Origin: Deltaproteobacteria bacterium
Lineage (GTDB): Bacteria; Myxococcota_A; Polyangia; Polyangiales; Polyangiaceae
DNA: 64,000 nt
Assembly (NCBI GenBank): GCA_016875405.1
Contig: VGRJ01000006.1
Location: 1-64,000 of the forward strand
Reading direction: 5' to 3'
Made by a program: the position numbers and the translations under genes. The notes beneath the pieces were generated by a model. It had not been told where the DNA came from, made no database searches, and saw only the letters and a program-made list of their open reading frames with translations. Below, piece by piece: positions 26,700-36,300 of this stretch (the stretch's first letter is position 1; every line of letters starts with the position of its first letter).

Positions 26700-28631
26700 T
26701 CAGAACTCGCATTGGCCTGTCGCCTGGTTGCAGCTCGTACCGGGTGCAACCGAGGGGCAGACGTTGCCGAAGAACTGAAAGCATGGCGGACCGCACGCGC
26801 GGATGGTGCGCGTGTAGCAGATGTATCCCGGCACGCCGGCGCAGTCGGCGTCGGTGGCGCAGCGGCAACTGAAGTCGTCCGGGATCCCGTTGTCGTTCTG
26901 ATCCTTGCCGTCGCAGTCCTCGAGCGGGCTCGCGAAGGGGCTCGCGTCGCAGTCGGAATCGGCAGCATCGACCTTGCCATCGCAGTCGTCATCGACGCCG
27001 TTCGTGCAGCGCGCGACCCCGAATTCGGCCTGTCCGGGCGCGCCGCCGTTGCAGGTCGCGCACGGCGGCGTCGACGCGCAGCTCGCGTCGCCGCAGTCGA
27101 TGTAGACGTCGCCGTCGTTGTCCTTGCCATCAACGCAGCGGGCGGCGCTCGACTCGGTCGGGTTCGGCTCGATCTCGACGTGGAGCACGTATGGCCCCTC
27201 GTTCGCGCCGAGGTTCGGGTCGATGGTGAAGCCGTCGAGGAACACGTAGTACGTGCCCGGGTAGAGCACGTCAAAGTCGACCGCAGCGGCCCACTTCTTC
27301 CCGCCGCTGTCGTCGTCGCAAGCGAGCTCGGGGCCCTCGCCACAACTGCCGAAGCGAACGTAGAGGATCGAGTCGAACGACGTGCCCTTCGAGTCGAGGT
27401 GCACGCGCGCGGGTTGGTTCAGGGTGAACGAGAAGACCGCCTCGCCCGCACCGCCGCCGCACGACGCCGCCGACTTGCTCACGAAGCCGGTGGTGTCGCC
27501 GGTGTACGTGCCCGTCCCGGAGATGAGCTTCGCGGTGAGGCAATTGCCGTTCTGCGAGGCGCAGAGCGGGTTCTGCGCGCAGTCGGTGTCGTCGCAGTCG
27601 GTCGCGCCGTCCTTGTCATCGTCGAGGTCGTTGTTGCACGCCTCGGACTTCGGCTCGCAGCCGGGCGCGAAGACGCAGGCGTCATCGGCGCAGTCGACGA
27701 CCCCATCGCAGTCGTCGTCCTTGCCGTTGTCGCAGTCCTCGGCCTGGCAGCTCTTGCAGGCGAGGTTCGCGACGCAGCTCGGATCGGCGCAGTCGACCTT
27801 GCCGTCGCAGTCGTTGTCGACGAAATCCCCGCACGCTTCCGGGATCCCGGGCGGCGTGCAGGCGCAGGGGCCGAGGCCCTTGCAGCTCGGATCCGCGCAG
27901 TCGACGAGCAAATCGCAGTCGTCGTCCTTGCCGTTCCCGCAATCCTCGAAGGTCGCCTGACACTGGCACGCCTTCGACGCGGCGCAGCTCGTGTCGGCGC
28001 AGTCGAGCGCGCCGTCGCAGTCGTCGTCGATGCCGTCGTCGCAGGCGACCTCAGTCGCCGCGCAGCCGCAGGCCGGCGTGCCGATGCAGTCGGCGTCGTT
28101 GCAATCGACGGTCGCGTCGCAGTCCTCGTCGGCGCCATTCGCGCAATCCTCGGCGCCGGACGGAACGCAGCCGCAGGCGACGCCCGAGCAGGCCGGATCG
28201 AGGCAGTCCGCGACGCCGTTGCAGTCGTTGTCGGCCGCGTCGGCGCAGCTCTCGGCGAGGCCGGGGCGCGCGTTCGGGTTCTTGTCGTTGCAGTCGTCGC
28301 CACCGCAGGCGAGGGCGACCGCACCGTCGCCATCGTCGTCGCGAACGAACGCCGTGCACGCGCCGCCCTCGCAGCTGTCGGTGGTGCACGGGTCGCCGTC
28401 GTCGCATTCGAAATCGGCGGAGCACGTCCCGCCGCCCATACCGCCCGCACCGCCGATGCCGCCCGCGCCACCGACCGAACCACCCGTCCCGCCGACGCCG
28501 CCCGCGCCGCCGACCTCGCCCGAGCCCGCTGAGCGACGGCCGAGCGAGATGCCGGTTCGGCCGCACGCCTCGACCACCAGGAGCGCCGCGAGCAGCGAGA
28601 AGAAGGCGCGACCAGGGGGCAGTCGGATCAT
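26700..28631 (-). CDS. MopE-type Cys/Asp-repeat lipoprotein
   Basis: A 643-residue predicted surface lipoprotein. The signal peptide ends in lipobox VEAC, followed by a Gly-rich tether (about residues 38-68). A first block of roughly eight to nine units of about 33 residues follows, each close to C-x-DG-x-DNDCDG-x-VDCADPSC, the putative metal-binding motif annotated in MopE-like proteins. A beta-sandwich domain of the pre-peptidase C-terminal type (GTGTYTGDTTG to ACDDDSGG) interrupts the array, and two or three more repeats plus a Cys-rich tail close the protein. Repeated acidic DxDxDG loops suggest Ca2+ or other metal binding. The ATG chosen is two codons inside a GTG alternative. Confidence 0.85.
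   Translation of the reverse strand: MIRLPPGRAFFSLLAALLVVEACGRTGISLGRRSAGSGEVGGAGGVGGTGGSVGGAGGIGGAGGMGGGTCSADFECDDGDPCTTDSCEGGACTAFVRDDDGDGAVALACGGDDCNDKNPNARPGLAESCADAADNDCNGVADCLDPACSGVACGCVPSGAEDCANGADEDCDATVDCNDADCIGTPACGCAATEVACDDGIDDDCDGALDCADTSCAASKACQCQATFEDCGNGKDDDCDLLVDCADPSCKGLGPCACTPPGIPEACGDFVDNDCDGKVDCADPSCVANLACKSCQAEDCDNGKDDDCDGVVDCADDACVFAPGCEPKSEACNNDLDDDKDGATDCDDTDCAQNPLCASQNGNCLTAKLISGTGTYTGDTTGFVSKSAASCGGGAGEAVFSFTLNQPARVHLDSKGTSFDSILYVRFGSCGEGPELACDDDSGGKKWAAAVDFDVLYPGTYYVFLDGFTIDPNLGANEGPYVLHVEIEPNPTESSAARCVDGKDNDGDVYIDCGDASCASTPPCATCNGGAPGQAEFGVARCTNGVDDDCDGKVDAADSDCDASPFASPLEDCDGKDQNDNGIPDDFSCRCATDADCAGVPGYICYTRTIRACGPPCFQFFGNVCPSVAPGTSCNQATGQCEF
27560..28337 (-). 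repeat. Tandem array of ~100-base units encoding DNDCDG metal-binding-like repeats
   Basis: Within the lipoprotein gene, DNA units of about 100 bases recur with strings such as gcagtcgtcgtcc and gcagtcgacgac, encoding the repeated DDDCDG and VDCADPSC peptides. Units are divergent at third positions, which argues for old duplication with selection on the protein. Confidence 0.65.
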
Positions 28632-28744
28632 GGACACCGGGAAAGCCTACGCGGTCACCGCGCGCTCGACAAACGATACAGCGCCTCGAGCGGAGTCGAC
28701 CGGGCTTACTTTGCGGGTGAGGCGGCCTCTGCTACGGAGCGCCC

Positions 28745-28927
28745 ATGAGTGCGCCACCGTCCGACGCAGCGCCGTCGGCGACGATCATCCGACCTCCCGA
28801 GGGCCTCGCGCGCGGTCGCTACACGACCAGCGCGCCGGTGGTCGTTGGTGCGGCGGCCGCGCTGCTCGCGCTCGCGCTCGGCTTGACGCTCCGGCGCCTC
28901 CGTCGCGGCAAGAGGTCCGAGCCATGA
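28745..28927 (+). CDS. Small single-pass membrane protein
   Basis: A 60-residue protein: about 28 polar residues, one hydrophobic helix (PVVVGAAAALLALALGLTL), then a basic tail RRLRRGKR that would stay in the cytoplasm. The stop overlaps the ATG of the following YbhN-like gene (ATGA), and the two share a strand. Translational coupling supports it as a real gene and suggests a partner or regulatory subunit of the multi-spanning protein. No known family is recognised. It is divergent from the MopE-repeat lipoprotein gene, with 113 bases between the starts. Confidence 0.65.
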   Translation: MSAPPSDAAPSATIIRPPEGLARGRYTTSAPVVVGAAAALLALALGLTLRRLRRGKRSEP

Positions 28928-29946
28928 GCGCCGCCCCGACCTCCTCGGACATGAACCTCGAGCGGCTGGTTCGACGCGTCGTCGGCGTGATGATGCTCGG
29001 GGTGCTGGTGTACGGCGGGTTCCTCGTCAGCACCGGCCTATCAGACGTCGGCTCACGCTTCGCGTCGTTCGGGTGGTGGTCGTTTGCCGCGGCCTGCTGC
29101 CTCTCGATGCTCAACTACCTGCTCCGCTTCGGGAAATGGGAGATCTACCTCGCGATCCTCGGCATTCGCGGTTTGCCCAAGACCGAGAGCCTGCTCACGT
29201 TCCTCTCGGGGTTCGTCCTCACGGTGTCGCCGGGCAAGGTCGGCGAGGTCTTCAAATCACTCGTCCTCTACCGAACCCGCGGGGTGCCGCTCGAGCGCTC
29301 GGCCCCGATCGTGGTCGCGGAGCGCGTGACCGACTTGATCGGCGTCATCGTGATGATCGTCGTCGGGAGCCTCGGCTTTCGCGGCGGACTCGTGTGGGCC
29401 GCCGCCGGGAGCGGGCTCGTGCTCGTGCTCCTCGTCTTCGTCGCGTCACCCAAGCTGTCGCGCGCGATGGTCGACCTCACGCCGCATCTCCCAGGCCCGC
29501 TCGGCCGGCTCGGCGCCCGCGTCGCGCCCAAGCTCCACACGGCGCTCGACCAGCTGCGCGAGCTCACGACCCCGTCTCGGCTCGTCCTTCCGACGCTGCT
29601 CAGCATCGCGGGTTGGTCGCTCGAAGGTGTGGGACTGTGGCTCATCCTGAAGGGCTTCGCTCAGTCGACGACGCTGACGCTCGCGTCGTTCAGCTACGCG
29701 ACGGCGACGCTCGCCGGCGCGATCGTTCCCTTGCCTGGCGGCCTCGGCGTGACCGACAAGCTGATTGAGCAGCAGCTGACGCACCTCGGCGGAGTGCCGC
29801 TCGCGGTGGCGTTCTCGGCGATGGTGCTGGTGCGCTTCGCCACGCTCTGGTTCGCAGTGCTCGTCGGCTTCGTCGCCCTCGGGCTGCTTCGCGCGCGGCA
29901 CCCTCGCCTGTCGAGCGGGGAGCCCGCGACGCCGAGCGAGCCGTGA
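28924..29946 (+). CDS. Lysylphosphatidylglycerol synthase-type membrane protein (YbhN/UPF0104)
   Basis: A 340-residue membrane protein with about eight helices and the LPG_synthase_TM pattern: RFGKWEIYLAILG, SGFVLTVSPGKVGEVFKSLVL (conserved P-G-K-x-G-E), VVAERVTDLIGV and VPLPGGLGVTDKL. Homologs include the flippase portion of MprF and the YbhN/AglD proteins, proposed to move lipids or polyprenyl-linked sugars across the membrane. There is no soluble aminoacyl-transferase domain, so a transport role is more likely than lipid aminoacylation. The start is set by the 4-base overlap with the preceding small membrane protein gene. Confidence 0.88.
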   Translation: MSAAPTSSDMNLERLVRRVVGVMMLGVLVYGGFLVSTGLSDVGSRFASFGWWSFAAACCLSMLNYLLRFGKWEIYLAILGIRGLPKTESLLTFLSGFVLTVSPGKVGEVFKSLVLYRTRGVPLERSAPIVVAERVTDLIGVIVMIVVGSLGFRGGLVWAAAGSGLVLVLLVFVASPKLSRAMVDLTPHLPGPLGRLGARVAPKLHTALDQLRELTTPSRLVLPTLLSIAGWSLEGVGLWLILKGFAQSTTLTLASFSYATATLAGAIVPLPGGLGVTDKLIEQQLTHLGGVPLAVAFSAMVLVRFATLWFAVLVGFVALGLLRARHPRLSSGEPATPSEP

Positions 29947-29956
29947 GGTCGCGCGC

Positions 29957-31063
29957 GTGAACAACGACGAGTCGACGCTCGACGAGGTGGACGACGACGA
30001 CGCGCTCGAGGCCGCCACGACGGCCGCGGCGGGAGCAGCGCTCGCGCTGTCGGTGTCGGCCACGCACGTTGGCGTGAGAGCGGACAAGGCGCTGGTGGAG
30101 CTCCTCGCGGACGCAGGCCACACCGTGACGCGCGCGGAGCTCCAGCGTTGGCTCGAAGCCGGGCTCGCGCTTCGCGACGGACTTCGACTCGACCGGAAGA
30201 CCCCGCTCCGCGAGGGTGACCGCATCACGGTGACGCTCGGCGCCGGCGCGACCACCGACGCCGTCCCCGATGCCTCGGTCGTGTACGAGGTCGTGCACGA
30301 GGACGAGCACTTGATCGTCGTCAACAAGCCGCCGGGCCTCGTCGTTCATCCGGCGCGCGGGCACCGCGGCGGGACCCTCGTCCACGGCTTGCTCGCGCGC
30401 GGCGGCTTCGAGCGCGCATCCGCCGATCCCCGCGATCCCGAGGGGCATCTACGGCCTGGGATCGTGCACCGGCTCGACAAGGACACGAGCGGGCTCCTCG
30501 TCGTCGCGAAGGATGGGCCGACGCGCGAGGGCCTGAAAACGCTCTTCGCGCGGCACGACATCGAGCGCGAGTACGTCGCCGTCGCGGTCGGTCGGACCCG
30601 GTCGGCGCGCTTCGACACCCCGCACGGGCGCCACCCGCAGCACCGCCTGCGCTTCACCTCACGGCTCGACCCGACGCGCGCGGGGGTGCGGCGGGCCGTG
30701 ACGCGCGTCGAGGCGCTCCGCTCGCTCGCCGACGACCGCGCGACGCTCCTCTCGTGCACGCTCGAGACCGGTCGAACGCACCAGATCCGCGTGCACCTCG
30801 CCGATGAAGCGCGGACGCCCATCCTCGGCGATGCGCTCTACGGGGGCGTCCCCTCGGCGGAGCCGCTTCGCGCGGCGGCGCTCGGGCTCGGCAGGCAGGC
30901 CCTGCACGCCGCGGTGCTCGGGTTCATCCATCCGAAGACCGGCGAGCGGCTGCGCTGGGAGTGCGCGCCGCCCGACGATTTCCAGCGTACGCTCGAGGCG
31001 CTCGGCGGCTCGCTCGCCGATCTCGCGCGACGCCCACGAACGCTCAGGGGCACGTCCAGCTGA
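29957..31063 (+). CDS. RluA/RluD-family 23S rRNA pseudouridine synthase
   Basis: A 368-residue pseudouridine synthase. An acidic/Ala-rich extension (about residues 1-35) precedes an S4 RNA-binding domain (RADKALVELL to GDRITVTL). The catalytic domain then follows, with IVVNKPPGLVVHP and GIVHRLDKDTSGLLVVAK, which carries the catalytic Asp of HRLD. A RTHQIRVHL motif near the end is typical of RluD. The acidic N-terminal extension is unusual. The GTG start is 10 bases after the upstream gene. Target is most likely a 23S rRNA helix by family; the exact site is not assignable. Confidence 0.92.
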   Translation: MNNDESTLDEVDDDDALEAATTAAAGAALALSVSATHVGVRADKALVELLADAGHTVTRAELQRWLEAGLALRDGLRLDRKTPLREGDRITVTLGAGATTDAVPDASVVYEVVHEDEHLIVVNKPPGLVVHPARGHRGGTLVHGLLARGGFERASADPRDPEGHLRPGIVHRLDKDTSGLLVVAKDGPTREGLKTLFARHDIEREYVAVAVGRTRSARFDTPHGRHPQHRLRFTSRLDPTRAGVRRAVTRVEALRSLADDRATLLSCTLETGRTHQIRVHLADEARTPILGDALYGGVPSAEPLRAAALGLGRQALHAAVLGFIHPKTGERLRWECAPPDDFQRTLEALGGSLADLARRPRTLRGTSS

Positions 31064-31517
31064 CGATCACCTTGCCATCGCCGCCCTCGCCCTCGGTGTC
31101 GTAGCCCGCGTTCTTGCCCGCGCCGGGCTGTCCTTCGGTCGTGACGCCGAGCGCGCCCTTGCCCGCCGCGCCGACCGTGACGACCACGCTCTTGCCGGCC
31201 GTGAGCGCCCCCTTCGCGAAGCTCGTCGTCGCGTAGGCGCCCGCCCCTGCGCCGCCGCCGCCGTAGCCCCAGCCAACGCCGACCCACCACGGACCGAGGC
31301 ACGCCCAGGCCCCCGCACCGCCGCCGCCCGGGAGCGAGCCAGGCTTGCCGTCGCCCTCTGGCATCCGTCGACCGCGTCCGCCTGGTTGCCCCCCTTTCCG
31401 CCCTCGGCGACGAGCTCCCCGAACGTCGACGTCCCACCGTCACTCGCGGCCTCCCCCGCGGAGGTGCTCACTCGAGTCGTCAGTCCCTGGCGACTCGGGG
31501 CCGTACGGGGCCGCGTG
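31044..31517 (-). pseudogene. Frameshifted remnant of a Gly-rich secreted protein
   Basis: The 454-base region between the RluA-family gene and the DUF507 gene carries a Gly-rich module split over two frames. The upstream part contains SDGGTSTFGELVAEGGKGG. The downstream part contains LPGGGGAGAWACLG, SVVVTVGAAGKG and a GGDGKVIVSWTCP end, the pattern of Gly-rich surface or tail-fibre-like domains. The frames join into one coherent Gly-rich protein if one base is added to the C6 run at 31389-31394. No signal peptide or start is visible before the preceding stop, so the 5' end is also lost. The 3' end overlaps the RluA-family gene by 20 bases. A sequencing error could explain the shift but not the missing start. 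Confidence 0.55.
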
Positions 31518-31781
31518 TCACCAGAGCTTGGACGGCAGGTGCGCCTTCGACCGAACGACGACGTCGACGAGCGCGCGATCGAGCAGGTTCAGCACGTGGA
31601 GCTCGGGCGCGACGCGGCCACGGTAGTGCTCGCGCGCGTCGTGGATCTCTTCAGCGAGGACGGTGAAGAGCGTGTCCTTCTCGATCCCCTCGGCGATCTT
31701 CTCCTCGTTGTAAAAGACGAGGTCGCTCGCGATCGCGCGAGCCAGGCGCCGCGCATCCTTCTCGGTGTCGATGATGGCCAT
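31518..31781 (-). CDS. DUF507 family protein
   Basis: An 87-residue protein matching the DUF507 family in length and pattern: KDARRLARAIASDL at the start, then EKIAEGIEKDTLF and LLDRALVDVVVRSKAHLPS. DUF507 proteins are small, charged and helical, common in Myxococcota, Aquificae and deltaproteobacteria, and have no known function. The ATG gives the full family length. It lies 11 bases after folB on the same strand, so the two are probably co-transcribed. Confidence 0.85.
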   Translation of the reverse strand: MAIIDTEKDARRLARAIASDLVFYNEEKIAEGIEKDTLFTVLAEEIHDAREHYRGRVAPELHVLNLLDRALVDVVVRSKAHLPSKLW

Positions 31782-31792
31782 CGGGACCCAGG

Positions 31793-32176
31793 CTAACGCG
31801 AAGGTCGCGTCCCCGAAAGTTCGATGGCGGCCGCGTCGACGGAGGCCGTGGTAGGCGGACCGAATTTGCGCAATCGAAGCGTCGCCTCGAGCACCGGAGT
31901 GTCCGCGAACAGCCGCTCGAGCAGGCGCCGCGCCAGGGTCTCGAGGAGCCGGTACGACGCCGACGTCCCCTCGCGCACGACCAAGCTCGCGAGCGCGTCG
32001 TAGTCGTAGACGGCGCTCCGCTCGTCGGTCGCGGGGAGCCGCTCGACGGGCAGCGTGACGTCGAGATCGGCGACGAAATCCTGGGGAAGATCGCGCTCGG
32101 CGTCGGACGCGCCGTGGCGCGCTCGGAAGCGGATTCCATCGAGTCGGATCGCGTAGCGCGTGATGCCGGGAGCCAT
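31793..32176 (-). CDS. folB: Dihydroneopterin aldolase
   Basis: A 127-residue protein of the FolB family, which converts 7,8-dihydroneopterin to 6-hydroxymethyl-dihydropterin in folate synthesis. Visible features are the opening strand YAIRLDGIRF with the conserved R-x-H-G after it, the ER-L-Q-F-V-D strand, the YDYDALASLV helix start, and a late LRLRKFGPP with the catalytic Lys. The inner ATG is chosen because it starts the first beta strand directly; an upstream extension is not conserved. folE, the first enzyme of the pathway, is elsewhere in this window at about 50.0 kb, not in the same operon. Confidence 0.82.
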   Translation of the reverse strand: MAPGITRYAIRLDGIRFRARHGASDAERDLPQDFVADLDVTLPVERLPATDERSAVYDYDALASLVVREGTSASYRLLETLARRLLERLFADTPVLEATLRLRKFGPPTTASVDAAAIELSGTRPSR

Positions 32177-32252
32177 GCGGGTGACCCGATTGTACCACGC
32201 GCACGACACTGGCGTCGGAACGAGCTAGTCTGAGGTTCCCCTTCTCTTTGCC

Positions 32253-33251
32253 ATGATCGCCCTTCGACGCTTTCTCCGCCTCGCCCCCCTCGGAATCCTG
32301 ACGCTCCTCCCACTTGGCGCGTGCTCGTCCGACGTCGACACCACGAGCGGCTCGGGCGGCGACGGCGGAGCCGCGACGACGACCGGCCCGGAGCCGAGCG
32401 CGTCGAGCATGGGCGTCGGACCCCAGACGAGCACCGGCGCCGGTCCGAAGGCCCTCACCGTCGCGACCTGGAACGTCCTGAACCTCATCGATGAGAAGAA
32501 GAACTCGGGGGTCCCGTTCGAGGACGTCGATCCAAACTACCCGGCGCACCGCGCCGAAATCGCGACCGTGGTCGACACGCTGAGGCCCGACGTGTTCATG
32601 CTTCAAGAGGTCGAGAGCCAGGCGGTCCTCGACGCGCTGAACGGCGTCCTCGACAAGAAGTTCGCCTACACGAAGCTCATCGACGGCAACGACCCGCGCG
32701 GCATCGACGTCGCGATCTTGAGCGACTACCCGTTCGACAAGGTCGTCTCCCACAAGTCCGACAAATTCCTGAAGAAGGGGACGAGCTCGCCGACGTACAA
32801 CTACGCACGCGACTGCCTCGAGGTGCACATGACCGTAAACGGCCGCCACGTCGTGATGCTCGGCGTGCACTTCAAGTCGAAAGACTCGGACGACCCCGAC
32901 AAGCGCCTCGCCGAGGCGCAGCACACGCGCGTCATCGCCAACGGCCTCGCGAAGGCCGACCCGACCGCCGCCATCCTGATGCTGGGCGACTTCAACGACG
33001 CGCCCGGGACCGCCACCATGCAGGCGGTGATGGACGGGACGCCACCATTTTTGGGGGTCGCGGACGCCGTCCCCGAGAACGACCGCTGGACCTACAAGTA
33101 CGCGGGCAAGGTGTTTCTCATCGACCAGATCCTCGCGAACCCGCTCGTCTACGACATGCTCGACCCGGCGACGGTGTCGATCCCGCACACCAATGCGGTC
33201 ACGAAAGCGAGCGACCACGCCCCGGTTCGAGCCACGTTCCGCATCGACTGA
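32253..33251 (+). CDS. Endonuclease/exonuclease/phosphatase-fold lipoprotein
   Basis: A 332-residue predicted lipoprotein (lipobox LGAC, Cys24) with a Ser/Thr/Gly-rich tether to about residue 65, then a DNase I-like fold. The family motifs are all present: ATWNVLNL, LQEVES (metal-binding Glu), DVAILSDYP, LGDFNDAPGT and a closing SDHAPV with the catalytic Asp-His. It should be a Mg2+-dependent phosphodiesterase or nuclease exposed on the outer surface or in the periplasm, useful for degrading extracellular DNA or lipid phosphodiesters. Substrate cannot be deduced. It is divergent from folB. Confidence 0.9.
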   Translation: MIALRRFLRLAPLGILTLLPLGACSSDVDTTSGSGGDGGAATTTGPEPSASSMGVGPQTSTGAGPKALTVATWNVLNLIDEKKNSGVPFEDVDPNYPAHRAEIATVVDTLRPDVFMLQEVESQAVLDALNGVLDKKFAYTKLIDGNDPRGIDVAILSDYPFDKVVSHKSDKFLKKGTSSPTYNYARDCLEVHMTVNGRHVVMLGVHFKSKDSDDPDKRLAEAQHTRVIANGLAKADPTAAILMLGDFNDAPGTATMQAVMDGTPPFLGVADAVPENDRWTYKYAGKVFLIDQILANPLVYDMLDPATVSIPHTNAVTKASDHAPVRATFRID

Positions 33252-33354
33252 CGAGCCCCGTGGGGGCAGCCCAGGGGGGCCCTCGACGAAGGCGCCGAAG
33301 CCGTGCGGAGATCGCGCCATTTCCGTGATTTCTTGCTAAGTTGCGACGCTGCGC

Positions 33355-36300
33355 ATGGGCAGCTCCGGGGACGATGGACCGCGCGCGGCAGGGGGGCCGC
33401 GGGGGCGCGCTGCGAGCCGCGCGCGCCCGGGTGCGCCATCCTCGGGCGGACGCCGCGACTGGGGAGGCCTCCTCGCTCGGTTGTTCTGCGCGCTCTTCGC
33501 GGTGATCGGGGCGATCCCGCTCGCGCTCGGGGCCGTCGTGCGCCTCCCGTCGGTGCAGGACTGGGCCGCTCGAAAGACGGCCGCGCTCATCGAGACGGAG
33601 CTCGGCCTCACGGCGTCGTACCGGGTGCGGGTGGTGCCGTGGCCGCTCGGCATCGCGATCGACGAGCTCCAGGTGGAGTCGAGCGATGGAGGTGAGCCCT
33701 TCTTGCGCGCGGAGCGCGTCCTCATCCGCCCGCGGCTCTTCGCGCTGCTCGACGGGGAGCTCGACATCGGGGAGGTCCGCGTCGAGGAGCCGTACCTGCG
33801 CGCCGTCGTCGTGAACGGACACGTCTCGAACCTCGCGCTGCGTGCTCCGACCGGAGGTCCACCGCCTGAGCCGAAGCGTCGCTTGCCGCTCGCCGCGCTG
33901 TCCGTCTCGAACGCCCGACTCGACGTGTCGGTCGACGGTCTGCGCGTCCGCACGCGGGGAACCGACGTCGATCTGACCGTCGATGAGTCGACCCCCGGGG
34001 TCGCCGGGGCGCTGCCCCCTCAGCCGGTCGAGCTTTCACTGCGGAGCGGCAGCGTCGCCGTCGACCGGGCGCACCCGTCGCCGACCGGCGAGCGCCTCGA
34101 CGAGGACCGTATCTGTCGGCTCCAAGCCCGCGCGCGCGTCTCGTCGACCGAGATGTTCTTGCGGCGCCTCGACCTCGAAGGCGCCGTGGACCTCGACCCA
34201 GGCCCAGCGACCCGACCGAGCTGCGAGCTGGTCGAAGGGGACTGGCGTCGCCTCGACGTGTCGGCGGCGGGCGTGCGCGTCGCGCTCGATGCGGAGGGCG
34301 TCCAGCGCGTCGAGGGTCGGGTGCGGGCCCGTCTCCCGCTCCCGGCCGTGCACCGCTTCGTCGACGTGAGCCCGGTCTCCGGGGCCGTCGAGCTCGACGC
34401 GTCGGACCTCGAATACGTGCGCGGAGCGAAGCTGCCGAGGCTCCGAGCCACCCTCTCGGGGACAGGACTCGGCTTCTCGTCGAAGTCGATCGCCGAGCGC
34501 TTCGAGGCCAAACTCGAACTCGAGGGCGACGAGGTCCGCGCACACGAGCTGGCGGTCGGTTGGAGCGGCGGCACGGCGACCATCGACGAGGTGCGCGTCT
34601 CGCCGTTCGCCGCGGGGCTTCCGCTCGCCGCGACAGGGGTCACGGTGCGCGAGGTCGCGTTCGCCCGGCTCTTCGAGGCCTTGAACGGCAGCCCCAACGC
34701 GCATGTCGCCTGGCAGCTCGAGCGCGTGCGCTTCGACACCTTCGGCGGCACCCTGTCGCCGCTCGCCCTGCGCGGCCCCATCGCCGCCGAGACGCGCGAC
34801 TTCGCGGTCTTCGACCGACCAGCGTGGCGCGAGGACCGCAAGCGGCTGGTCGGCCTCGCGTCCGCGCGGCTTGCCGGCGAGTTCGAGGTCGCCGACGCCG
34901 GAATCTTTCTCAACGATCTCACCATCACCGGACCGAAATCCCGCATCTTGACAAACATCAAGCTCCTCTTCGTGCAGGAGCTCGGGGTGAGCCTCAAGGA
35001 CGGGACGGTCCTCGACCTCTCGGATCTGTCACCGCTCGCCGATTTGGAGGTCGCCGGGCGGGCCCGCATTCGCGCCGAGACGACGGGCGCGTTCACGCAC
35101 CCCAAGGTTCGCGGCGACCTGACGCTCGAGGACTTCGTGATCGCCGGCCTCCCCGCGGGGACGCTCGCGGGGACGGTCGCGTTCGAGCCGGTCCGGCTGG
35201 ACCTCACCGACGCGACGCTCACGCACGACGCCTCGATAGCGAAGCTCCCGCACCTCGTCCTCGACTTCGGTCGCGCGCCCGCCGCCCTCGTCATGTCGGC
35301 ACGCGTCGACACCCGCGCGTCGGGCTTCGACGTCCAGGATTTCCTCGAGATCCTGCGCCTCGAGCAAGAGCCGCTCTACCGGGACCTGCGCGGGCGTGCG
35401 CGCGGCAGCGCCGATACGTCGTTCGTGTACGGCGGCCCCGAGGACGCGTGCGGCGGCGGCCGCCTGTCGGTCAGCACCCGCCTCGCGCTCGAGGACGTTC
35501 GCGCCCTCGGCCAGCGCTTCGACTCGGGCACGGTCGAGCTCGACTACCTCTGGGACGATCGCCTCGCGGGTTCGCAAGGCGTCGTGGTCGACGTGCACGC
35601 CCTCACCCTTCGCCGCGGGGAGGGTACGATCGTCGGTCGCACCTCGATCCGTCACGACGCCGAGATCCAGGGGGACTTCACCGCGACCGCCCTCCCGCTC
35701 GAAGCGGTGGACATGCTCGGCCTCGAGCGGCGCGCCGATCGGGTCTTGCCCGAGGGAACGGTGTCGGGCGTCGCGCGCTTCGACGGGACGCTCCAGCGCC
35801 TGCGCGGCATGTTCGACGTCTCGATCTCCCCCGTGCGGATCGGGCCCGCGATGTTGCCGTCTTCGCGCATCGAGATCGTGATGGTGCCCGAGTCGCGCCC
35901 GGTTGCGTTCGAGGGCAAGAGCGCATGCGACCACCGCTTGGTGAAGGCGAGCGCGGCCTCCCCCGACGACGCGAGCGGGGACGGCTCGAGCGAGGAGGCC
36001 GCCACGTTTCAGCTGCGCAAGGGGTCGCTCTTCGGGGGCCAGGCGACGCTCGAGGACATGATCCTCACCCGCGGCGAGCGCCCCATGCTGCGCGAGGGGA
36101 CGGTGCGCCTCGAGAAACTCGACCTCGGCGCGCTCGCGAACCTCATCGGAGGTGTCGCCTTCTCGTCGGACGCCCCGGTCGGCACGGCGACCGGGGAGCT
36201 GCGCCTCGAACAGATGCCGCTCGACAACCCCGCGCTCGGCGAGGCGCGCTTCCGCATCGACGAGCTCGCGCTGTCTCGCGGCGGCACGTCAATGCGGGTC

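Noticed and set aside
24949-26778. Antisense long frame opposite cstA
   Set aside because: The minus strand encodes an unmistakable CstA. The plus-strand frame is Arg/His/Asp-rich noise.
26900-28340. Tandem repeats that might be a CRISPR or other DNA-level repeat array
   Set aside because: The units are protein-coding, diverged at third positions and lack conserved spacers.
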